Below, piece after piece: positions 1 through 5,522 of a DNA stretch of 5,522 nucleotides. Location: assembly GCA_026193355.1 (NCBI GenBank), contig JAPHTL010000299.1:1-5522 (forward strand), read 5' to 3'. Numbering within the stretch: the stretch's first letter is position 1; every line of letters begins with the position of its first letter. Source of the DNA: Rhodospirillales bacterium. GTDB taxonomy: Bacteria > Pseudomonadota > Alphaproteobacteria > Rhodospirillales > JAPHTL01. Under the pieces are notes generated by a model. The model saw only the letters and a program-made list of their open reading frames with translations, did no database searches and was not told where the DNA came from. A program made the translations under genes and the position numbers.

Positions 1-2145
1 GAGCGGGACGAGCGCCACGAACGGATGGGCGATTCGCGCTATGTGCTGGAACCGAACATCAAGGAAGGCAAGGGTGGCCTGCGCGACCTGCAAACCCTTT
101 TCTGGATGGCCAAGTACCTCTACGGCGTCGATGACGTCATGGACCTTGTCGACAAGGGAGTCCTCAGCGCATCAGACGCCCGACACTTCACGCGGGCGGA
201 AAACTTCCTGTGGACGGTGCGCTGTCACCTGCACTATCTGGCCGGCCGGCCGGAAGAACGCCTGACATTCGATGTGCAGACGTCGCTGGCCGAGCGGATG
301 GAATATACCGACCGCAAGGGACTTGGCGGCGTCGAACGGTTTATGAAGCACTATTTTCTCACCGCCAAGACGGTGGGTGATCTGACCCGGGTGCTCTGCG
401 CGGTGCTGGAGGATCAGCAGAAAAAGAAACCCTCGCGCCTTGCCCGGTTCTGGCTTGGCGGCGCAAAGCGGACGGTGGAGGGATTCCACGTGGATGGCGA
501 CCGCCTGACGGTCGAGGACGATGAAGCCTTCGCTGCCGATCCGATAAAGATTCTGCGCCTGTTCAGCGAAGCCCAGCGCCACGATCTGGATATTCACCCA
601 AACGCACTGCGTCTGGCGCGCGCCAACCTGAGACGGATCGACGGAAAGTTCCGGCGCGACCCGGAAGCCAACCGCCTTTTCATCGACATGCTGATATCGA
701 AGCGGGGCCCGGGGGAAACGCTCAAACGGCTCAATGAAGCGGGGGTTTTCGGCCGCTTTGTTCCCGATTTCGGCCGCGTCGTCGGGCAGATGCAATACGA
801 CATGTACCATGTCTACACGGTCGATGAGCACACCATCCGCGCCATCGATATCCTCTACGGGGTGGAACAGGGCCGCTATGCCGAAGACATGCCGGTCTCC
901 ACCAATGTGGTGCACGACGTATCGTCACGTCGGGCGCTCTATGTCGCGGTGTTGCTGCACGATATCGCCAAGGGGCGCGGCGGCGACCATTCGGAGCTGG
1001 GCGCGGAAGTGGCGAAAAAGCTGTGTCCGCGCTTCGGCCTTGATGCCGAGGAGACGGAAACGGTCTGCTGGCTGGTGAAAAACCATCTGCTGATGAGTCG
1101 CGTCGCCTTCAAGCGCAACCTCGATGACGTCAAGACGATCCAGGATTTTGCGGCGACCGTGCAATCGCCGGAGCGGCTTAAACTGCTGCTGGTCCTGACC
1201 GTGGCCGACATTCGCGCCGTCGGACCCACCGTCTGGAACGGGTGGAAAGCGGGCCTGTTGCGGGAACTCTATTTCCGCACGATGGACCATCTGTCCGGCG
1301 GCTTCACGGTCGAGGAACGCGACATGCGCATCCGCCGCGTCAAGGACGAGGTGGCGCGCCGTCTGGTCAAGTGGCCGGGCGATGCGATCGACGAGCATCT
1401 GGCGCGCGGCCGCGGCGTTTACTGGCTGGCCTATGATCTCGATACGCTGGTCCGCCACGCCGAGATTATCCGCAAGGCCGAATCGGAGGGCCGCGCCCTT
1501 CATATCGATGTGCGCCACGACACCGACCATGACGTAACCGAGGTCACCGTCTACACCGCCGACCACCCCGGCCTGTTCCATCGCATGGCTGGCGCGATGT
1601 CGCTTTCGGGCGCATCCATCGTCGATGCGCGGGTCACGACGCTGGCCAACGGCATGGCGCTGGATACCTTCGCCATCCAGGACGCCCGGCACAGCGCCTA
1701 CAATGACGAGCGACAGCTTGCCTCGCTGCTGAAGCGGATCGAGGATACCCTGACAGGCAAGGTCCGCGCCCATAAGGAGATCGCCGCCGCCCACGACAAG
1801 GCCATGCCCAGCCGGACCCGCGTCTTCGAAGTGCCGCCGCGCGTTCTGATCGACAATGCCGCCAGCCGTACCCACACGGTGATTGAAATCAACGCCCGCG
1901 ATCGGGTCGGCCTTCTGCATGACGTGACGGAGGCCTTTACGAAGCTCGGCCTGCAAATCGCCTCGGCGAGAATTTCCACCTATGGCGAGCGTGTCGTCGA
2001 CGTTTTCTACATCAAGGACGTCTACGGGCTGAAGGTGGACAGCGACGACAAGCTGCGACGTATCCGCGAAAGTCTGCTGAACGCCATCGCCGTGGGAGAA
2101 AAGCGCGCACGCGCACCGCAAAAGAAATCGGCTGCTGCGGAATAG
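1..2145 (+). CDS. glnD: Bifunctional [protein-PII] uridylyltransferase / uridylyl-removing enzyme GlnD, 5'-truncated by the window edge
   Basis: GlnD uridylylates PII proteins (GlnB/GlnK) when glutamine is low and deuridylylates them when it is high, so it is the cytosolic nitrogen sensor above glutamine synthetase control and Ntr signalling. The frame is open to base 1, so the Met at base 25 is internal. About 714 residues are visible of a family length near 900-940, and the N-terminal nucleotidyltransferase catalytic motif is off the edge. Numbering from base 1, I see the conserved EPNIKEGKGGLRDLQTL block (17-33), the GlnD central region (about 130-270), and an HD domain with H277, the H320-D321 pair, H362 and D403, the metal-binding set for UMP removal. 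Two C-terminal ACT domains follow (about 514-590 and 626-700), each with a D-x-x-G-L turn (D521-L525, D634-L638), which sense glutamine. The tail is Lys/Ala-rich. No frameshift is seen. The murJ start lies 61 bases downstream. Identification is very secure. Confidence 0.97.
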   Translation, partial: ERDERHERMGDSRYVLEPNIKEGKGGLRDLQTLFWMAKYLYGVDDVMDLVDKGVLSASDARHFTRAENFLWTVRCHLHYLAGRPEERLTFDVQTSLAERMEYTDRKGLGGVERFMKHYFLTAKTVGDLTRVLCAVLEDQQKKKPSRLARFWLGGAKRTVEGFHVDGDRLTVEDDEAFAADPIKILRLFSEAQRHDLDIHPNALRLARANLRRIDGKFRRDPEANRLFIDMLISKRGPGETLKRLNEAGVFGRFVPDFGRVVGQMQYDMYHVYTVDEHTIRAIDILYGVEQGRYAEDMPVSTNVVHDVSSRRALYVAVLLHDIAKGRGGDHSELGAEVAKKLCPRFGLDAEETETVCWLVKNHLLMSRVAFKRNLDDVKTIQDFAATVQSPERLKLLLVLTVADIRAVGPTVWNGWKAGLLRELYFRTMDHLSGGFTVEERDMRIRRVKDEVARRLVKWPGDAIDEHLARGRGVYWLAYDLDTLVRHAEIIRKAESEGRALHIDVRHDTDHDVTEVTVYTADHPGLFHRMAGAMSLSGASIVDARVTTLANGMALDTFAIQDARHSAYNDERQLASLLKRIEDTLTGKVRAHKEIAAAHDKAMPSRTRVFEVPPRVLIDNAASRTHTVIEINARDRVGLLHDVTEAFTKLGLQIASARISTYGERVVDVFYIKDVYGLKVDSDDKLRRIRESLLNAIAVGEKRARAPQKKSAAAE

Positions 2146-2164
2146 CGCTGTACCCTGATTGCGT

Positions 2165-2189
2165 GATACTGGCGCGCGTCGCCATGATC
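2165..2189 (+). other. Imperfect stem-loop in the glnD-murJ spacer
   Basis: In the 61-base gap, TGGCG (2170-2174) pairs with CGCCA (2180-2184) around a five-base loop. Beyond a 2x2 mismatch, GAT (2165-2167) pairs with ATC (2187-2189). No T-run follows, so it is not a classical intrinsic terminator. It ends 17 bases before the murJ ATG. A short GC-rich stem like this can occur by chance at this base composition, so any role in termination, processing or translation is inference. Confidence 0.25.
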
Positions 2190-2206
2190 CCTTAACGTCC
2201 TTGTCC

Positions 2207-3784
2207 ATGACACTGCTTCGATCCATCGCCACCGTTGGCGGCTACACCATGGCGAGCCGCGTTCTCGGGTTTGTCCGCGACATTCTTGTCGCCGCCGTGC
2301 TTGGCGCCGGGCCGGTGGCCGACGCGTTTTTCGTCGCCTTCAAGTTCCCCAACCTGTTCCGCCGCCTGTTCGCAGAGGGCGCCTTCAACGCCGCCTTTGT
2401 TCCCCTGTTCGCGGGGCAACTGGAATCAGGCGGACGCGATGTCGCCCGCGCCTTCGCCGGACAGGCGCTTTCGGTGTTGATGTGGATCCTGATGATCTTT
2501 GCGATTGTCATGGAACTGTCCATGCCCTGGGCGATGATGGCCTTTGCCCCGGGTTTCATGGACGATCCCCAGAGGTTCGATCTGGCCGTGCAACTGACCC
2601 GGATCACCTTTCCATATCTGCTGCTGATTTCGGTGGTCTCCCTGCTGGCCGGGGTGCTGAATTCGCTGGGTCGCTTCGCCGCCGCCGCCGCAACGCCGAT
2701 CCTGCTCAACATCTGCCTGATCGGGGCGGTTCTCGGCTTCGCGCAGGTGGCCGAAACCCCCGGCCATGCCCTGGCATGGGGCGTATTCACCGCCGGTATT
2801 GCGCAGGTGGCGTGGCTGGGCTGGCATTGCGCGCGCGAAGGCATGTGGCCGGGCCTGCCGCGCCCGCGGCTCACCGCGGATGTTCGCACCTTGATCCGCC
2901 GCATCGTTCCCGGCGCCATCGGCGCGGGGGTCTATCAGGTCAACCTGCTGATCGATACCATCATCGCGTCGTTCCTGCCGGCGGGGTCTATCTCGTTCCT
3001 GTTTTATGCCGACCGGGTGAACCAGTTGCCGCTGGGCGTTGTCGGCGTGGCGGTGGGCACGGCCCTGTTGCCGCTGCTTTCGCGTCAGTTAAGGGCGGGC
3101 GAGGACGTGGCGGCGATGCACAGCCAGAACCGGGCGCTGGAGTTCGCCCTGTTGATCACCGTTCCCGCCGCCATCGCCCTGACGCTGATCGCCGACCCGG
3201 TGATCACGGTGCTGTTCCAGCGTGGCGCGTTCGATGCCGCCGCCGCCGCTGCTACGGCCGGGGCGCTGTCCATCTATGCCCTGGGCCTTCCGGCCTATGT
3301 GCTGGTCAAGGCGCTGACGCCGGGCTTTTTCGCCCGCGGCGATACGGTGACGCCGGTCAAGGTGGCCGCGGTGTGCATGATGGCCAACCTGGTCCTCAAT
3401 CTGATTTTGATGGGGCCGTTCCTTCATCTGGGAATCGCCATGGCGACGGTGGTGTCGGCATGGATGAACGTCATCCTTCTTTCCTTCGTTCTGCGCCGTC
3501 GTGGGTTCCTGACCATCGATGCCCGCCTTGCCGGTCGTCTCCCGCGGATACTGGTTGCTTCGGCGGTGATGGGGGGCGGGCTCTGGTTCGGGGCGGATGC
3601 TCTCTCCGTGCATCTGGCCGCTGCGCCTGCCATCAGGATCGCTGCGCTGGTCGGCCTTGTCGTAGGCGGTCTTGCCGTTTTCGCCGTTTCCGCCCATCTG
3701 ACCGGCGCGGCAAGGGTGGGTGAATTGCGTTCGATGATGCGTAAACCGCTTCCGCCACCTGCGCCGCCGTCGGGCGATGCGTAA
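2207..3784 (+). CDS. murJ: Lipid II flippase MurJ (MviN family, MOP superfamily)
   Basis: MurJ flips undecaprenyl-linked lipid II across the inner membrane for peptidoglycan synthesis and is normally essential. The 525-residue product has about 13-14 hydrophobic segments, matching the family's 14 helices and usual length of about 510-530. The N-terminus reads like other MurJ proteins (TMASRVLGFVRD, 14-25; FPNLFRRLFAEGAFNAAFVP, 47-66). Residues equivalent to functionally important E. coli positions are present: R18, R24, D39, R52/R53 and R270 in the FYADR motif. E. coli E273 is Gln here. The VLFQRGAFDA (337-) and FFARGDTVTPVKV (374-) blocks are also typical. The tail (511-525) is Pro-rich. I chose ATG 2207 because homology starts at MTLLRSIA. 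In-frame TTG codons at 2159 and 2201 would add residues without family similarity. No clear Shine-Dalgarno precedes 2207, so the start rests on homology. Confidence 0.96.
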   Translation: MTLLRSIATVGGYTMASRVLGFVRDILVAAVLGAGPVADAFFVAFKFPNLFRRLFAEGAFNAAFVPLFAGQLESGGRDVARAFAGQALSVLMWILMIFAIVMELSMPWAMMAFAPGFMDDPQRFDLAVQLTRITFPYLLLISVVSLLAGVLNSLGRFAAAAATPILLNICLIGAVLGFAQVAETPGHALAWGVFTAGIAQVAWLGWHCAREGMWPGLPRPRLTADVRTLIRRIVPGAIGAGVYQVNLLIDTIIASFLPAGSISFLFYADRVNQLPLGVVGVAVGTALLPLLSRQLRAGEDVAAMHSQNRALEFALLITVPAAIALTLIADPVITVLFQRGAFDAAAAAATAGALSIYALGLPAYVLVKALTPGFFARGDTVTPVKVAAVCMMANLVLNLILMGPFLHLGIAMATVVSAWMNVILLSFVLRRRGFLTIDARLAGRLPRILVASAVMGGGLWFGADALSVHLAAAPAIRIAALVGLVVGGLAVFAVSAHLTGAARVGELRSMMRKPLPPPAPPSGDA

Positions 3785-3787
3785 TCA

Positions 3788-3801
3788 CGGTTGTCAAACC
3801 G
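3788..3801 (+). other. Small stem-loop just after the murJ stop
   Basis: CGGTT (3788-3792) pairs perfectly with AACCG (3797-3801) around a four-base loop, GTCA. It begins four bases after the murJ stop codon. With only five base pairs and no T-run it is weak alone. It is notable because a stronger stem-loop starts four bases later, and because a second AACCG copy at 3832-3836 gives the left arm an alternative partner. Confidence 0.35.
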
Positions 3802-3805
3802 CGCG

Positions 3806-3831
3806 CAACGGGCCATAAATCCGGCCCGTTG
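3806..3831 (+). other. Perfect 9-bp stem-loop in the murJ-trpS gap (possible weak terminator or mRNA-processing/stability element)
   Basis: CAACGGGCC (3806-3814) is the exact reverse complement of GGCCCGTTG (3823-3831), with an A/T-rich eight-base loop (3815-3822). Seven of nine pairs are G-C, so the hairpin should be stable in RNA. No U-tract follows (the next bases are AACCGCATG), so it lacks half of a standard intrinsic terminator. Its right arm contains the TTG at 3829, the most upstream possible trpS start in this frame, which argues against that start. It may shape the 3' end of the murJ message, reduce read-through into trpS, or affect trpS translation. The structure is read directly from sequence; the role is inferred. 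Confidence 0.6.
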
Positions 3832-3855
3832 AACCGCATGATCGAGCGACGGACG

Positions 3856-4854
3856 ATGAATAGGATTTTCTCGGGCGTACAGCCCACAGGCAACCTGCAC
3901 CTCGGCAACTATCTCGGGGCCATCCGCAACTGGGTCCGGTTGCAGAAGGAGTTCGAGTGCATCTTCTGCGTCGTCGATATGCACGCGATCACCGTATGGC
4001 AGGAGCCTGCGGCCCTGACCGCCAGCACGCGCGAGGTCGCCGCCGCGATGATCGCCTCGGGTGTCGATCCCAAGGCCAACATCATCTTCAATCAAAGCCA
4101 GGTCTCGGCGCATGCCGAACTGGCCTGGGTTTTCAACTGCGTCGCGCGGCTTGGATGGCTGAACCGCATGACCCAGTTCAAGGAAAAGGCGGGCAAGAAT
4201 CGCGAGAACGCCTCGGTCGGCCTTTATGCCTATCCCAACCTGATGGCCGCCGACATCCTGCTTTACAAGGCGACGCATGTGCCGGTGGGCGAGGACCAGA
4301 AGCAGCATATCGAGCTGGCCCGCGACATCGCGCAGAAGTTCAACAACGATTTCAAGACGGAACTGTTCCCGGTGCCCGAGCCCCTGATCCTCGGCGCTGC
4401 GACCCGTGTCATGAGCCTGCGCGACGGCACGAAGAAGATGAGCAAGTCCGATCCGTCCGAATATTCGCGCATCGCCATGACCGACGGTCCGGACGAGATC
4501 GCCAAGAAAATCCGCAAGGCGAAAACCGACCCCGAGCCTCTGCCGACGGACAGGGAAGGGATGACGGGGCGCCCCGAGGCCGCCAACCTGATCGGCATTT
4601 ATGCGGCGCTGTCGGACAGCGATGTCGAGGACGTCGTCAAGAAGTACGGCGGTGAGCAGTTCTCGACCTTCAAGCAGCATCTTGCCGATCTTGCGGTTTC
4701 CTCCCTCGGTCCCATCGGGGAAGAAATGAAGCGGTTGATGGCCGACCCCGGCTATGTGGATTCGGTTTTGCGGGACGGGGCAGAGCGCGCGCGCGCCATC
4801 GCCGAGCCGATCATGCGCGAGGTTCACGACGTTGTCGGGTTCCTCCGTCCGTAA
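3856..4854 (+). CDS. trpS: Tryptophanyl-tRNA synthetase (TrpRS)
   Basis: TrpS activates tryptophan with ATP and charges tRNA-Trp in the cytosol; it is a class Ic aminoacyl-tRNA synthetase that acts as a homodimer. The 332-residue product has the usual bacterial length. The N-terminal IFSGVQPTGNLHLGNYLG carries the HIGH-type ATP motif as H15-L-G-N18. YPNLMAADILLY (126-137) contains D133, equivalent to the Asp that reads the indole NH in characterised TrpRS. VPVGEDQKQHIELARDIA (142-159) is the conserved substrate-pocket segment, and the KMSKS loop is K194-M-S-K-S198. No domain is missing. I prefer ATG 3856 because the family N-terminus starts there. ATG 3838 would add six residues (MIERRT), and TTG 3829 lies inside a stem-loop. 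Ribosome binding is weak in every case; GAG at 3844-3846 is the best match before 3856. No leader peptide with Trp codons is evident in the upstream gap. Confidence 0.97.
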   Translation: MNRIFSGVQPTGNLHLGNYLGAIRNWVRLQKEFECIFCVVDMHAITVWQEPAALTASTREVAAAMIASGVDPKANIIFNQSQVSAHAELAWVFNCVARLGWLNRMTQFKEKAGKNRENASVGLYAYPNLMAADILLYKATHVPVGEDQKQHIELARDIAQKFNNDFKTELFPVPEPLILGAATRVMSLRDGTKKMSKSDPSEYSRIAMTDGPDEIAKKIRKAKTDPEPLPTDREGMTGRPEAANLIGIYAALSDSDVEDVVKKYGGEQFSTFKQHLADLAVSSLGPIGEEMKRLMADPGYVDSVLRDGAERARAIAEPIMREVHDVVGFLRP

Positions 4855-4864
4855 ACATTCGGGG

Positions 4865-4894
4865 TTGATTGCAAGGCCAAAACGCACCATTTAG
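4865..4894 (+). promoter_or_regulatory. Possible weak sigma-70-type promoter for nfu
   Basis: The trpS-nfu gap is A/T-richer than its surroundings. TTGATT (4865-4870) resembles a -35 element, and CATTTA or ATTTAG (4888-4894) lies 17-18 bases downstream as a poor -10 match. The 104-base spacing suggests nfu could have its own start of transcription. The match is weak and I cannot exclude simple read-through from trpS. I did not recognise an IscR or other Fe-S regulator site. Confidence 0.2.
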
Positions 4895-4922
4895 GTAGGG
4901 TTCTTTGTTAAGGTCGCCATTG

Positions 4923-4937
4923 CCCGGTTGCGCCGGG
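4923..4937 (+). other. Short GC stem-loop in the nfu leader
   Basis: CCCGG (4923-4927) pairs with CCGGG (4933-4937) around the loop TTGCG. It lies nine bases before the purine-rich ribosome binding site of nfu and has no T-run, so it is not a terminator. All five pairs are G-C. A structure of this size can arise by chance, and any effect on translation is inference. Confidence 0.3.
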
Positions 4938-4946
4938 AACAGCGAA

Positions 4947-4953
4947 AAGAGGG
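4947..4953 (+). promoter_or_regulatory. Ribosome binding site of nfu
   Basis: AAGAGGG ends five bases before ATG 4959 and is the only convincing Shine-Dalgarno in the window. It settles the nfu start against the in-frame TTG at 4905 and contrasts with the poor sites before murJ and trpS. Confidence 0.75.
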
Positions 4954-4958
4954 AAAAC

Positions 4959-5504
4959 ATGTTCATTCAGACCGAAGCGACGCCCAATCCCGCAACCCTG
5001 AAATTCATTCCCGGCGTTCCGGTGATGACCAGGGGAACGGCAAATTTCGAAAAGGCAGAGGACGCCGGACGTTCACCGCTGGCGATCGGTCTTTTTGATC
5101 TGGACGGTGTCGAGGGCGTGTTCCTTGGCGGCGATTTCATCACCGTCACCAAGGGCGCAGGCAAGGAATGGGATACCGTGAAGCCGCTGGTTCTCGGGGT
5201 GATCATGGAACACTTCACCGCCAACAGGCCGGTGATCGAAAGCGACGGTCAGGAAGGCGAACAGGCCGACGAGGACGGCGTGGTCATGCAGATCAAGGAA
5301 CTACTTGATACCCGCGTACGCCCGGCGGTGGCCCAGGACGGCGGCGACATCGTTTTCCACGGGTTCGAAGACGGGATCGTTTACCTGCGCATGCAGGGCG
5401 CGTGTTCCGGCTGCCCCAGTTCAAGCGCCACGCTCAAACACGGCATCGAAAACATGTTGCGTTATTATATCCCCGAAATCCAGGAAGTGCGTGCGGTTGA
5501 ATAG
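4959..5504 (+). CDS. Nfu-type Fe-S cluster scaffold/carrier protein (NifU-like, NFU1 family)
   Basis: Proteins of this family hold a [4Fe-4S] cluster, usually bridged between two subunits, and deliver it to apo-enzymes; they are the bacterial relatives of mitochondrial NFU1. The 181-residue product has the expected two-part build. The Nfu N-terminal domain (about 1-88) opens with the hallmark MFIQTEATPNPATLKFIPG. An acidic linker follows (about 94-107), then the NifU C-terminal domain (about 108-178) with VRPAVAQDGGDI (120-131) and the cluster-ligating C149-S-G-C152. Length and motifs match typical alphaproteobacterial members, and the gene is complete. The start is fixed by the family N-terminus and by a strong ribosome binding site. 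It lies 104 bases after trpS, so it may be expressed separately. It differs in build from E. coli NfuA, whose N-terminal domain is A-type-like, so I leave the symbol blank. Confidence 0.95.
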   Translation: MFIQTEATPNPATLKFIPGVPVMTRGTANFEKAEDAGRSPLAIGLFDLDGVEGVFLGGDFITVTKGAGKEWDTVKPLVLGVIMEHFTANRPVIESDGQEGEQADEDGVVMQIKELLDTRVRPAVAQDGGDIVFHGFEDGIVYLRMQGACSGCPSSSATLKHGIENMLRYYIPEIQEVRAVE

Positions 5505-5522
5505 GCCGAAACACAAGGTCGA

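Noticed and set aside
25..27. ATG as the start of a complete 706-residue GlnD
   Set aside because: The frame stays open upstream to base 1, and the conserved GlnD region begins right at this point. The catalytic nucleotidyltransferase part must lie before it, so the gene is truncated by the window.
925..2232. Minus-strand open frame of 435 codons opposite glnD
   Set aside because: Same shadow effect: it mirrors the HD and ACT coding region of glnD, has no recognisable domain, and has no separate regulatory signals.
2678..3253. GCC-repeat runs in murJ (2678-2692 and 3236-3253) as possible phase-variable microsatellites
   Set aside because: They encode short Ala runs in the MurJ frame, are broken by synonymous codons (GCA, GCT), and a triplet slip would not shift the frame. 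They are best explained by composition.
2482..3723. Second + strand frame of 413 codons inside murJ
   Set aside because: The translation is Arg/Gly/Pro-rich low-complexity sequence, typical of an out-of-frame reading of a GC-rich gene. The MurJ frame carries all the conserved motifs.
3785..3855. Tryptophan attenuator, T-box or Trp-rich leader peptide upstream of trpS
   Set aside because: There is no short frame with clustered Trp codons, no T-box-like sequence and no terminator with a U-run. Only the hairpins themselves are supported.
3424..4890. Long open frame of 488 codons on the minus strand, opposite the murJ 3' end and all of trpS
   Set aside because: Long antisense frames are expected opposite GC-rich genes with biased third positions. 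The translation resembles no family I know, and it overlaps two genes with clear catalytic motifs.
4905..4907. TTG as an upstream start for nfu
   Set aside because: It would add 18 residues absent from the family and ignore the strong ribosome binding site directly before ATG 4959.
1..5522. Mobile element, CRISPR array, tRNA or defence-type system
   Set aside because: I saw no transposase or integrase signature, no spaced direct repeats and no cloverleaf. The four housekeeping genes explain almost all of the sequence.

Overview
The window is an ordinary, densely packed stretch of a GC-rich bacterial chromosome. All four genes are on the + strand and account for nearly every base. The GC-biased third codon positions, the protein sequences and the gene order glnD - murJ - trpS - nfu point to an alphaproteobacterium, perhaps of the Rhodospirillales type. 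That assignment rests on recognised protein families and remembered synteny, not on a search.

Layout: bases 1-2145 hold the 3' three quarters of glnD, the bifunctional uridylyltransferase/uridylyl-removing enzyme that reports glutamine status to PII proteins. Its N-terminal nucleotidyltransferase region lies off the left edge. After a 61-base gap, 2207-3784 encodes MurJ (MviN), the lipid II flippase. A 71-base gap holding two consecutive stem-loops separates it from trpS (3856-4854), tryptophanyl-tRNA synthetase. A 104-base leader with a good ribosome binding site then precedes an Nfu-type Fe-S cluster carrier gene (4959-5504). The last 18 bases are non-coding as far as they go.

The genes do not form one pathway. 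They cover nitrogen sensing, peptidoglycan precursor export, tRNA charging and Fe-S delivery, and look like a conserved housekeeping neighbourhood that may be partly co-transcribed. All four proteins keep their diagnostic motifs and show no frameshifts. I see no mobile element, CRISPR array, tRNA or rRNA, and no sign of a new defence or metabolic system. The points most worth a second look are the RNA structures in the murJ-trpS gap, the separate leader of nfu, and a Gln in MurJ where E. coli has a functionally important Glu.
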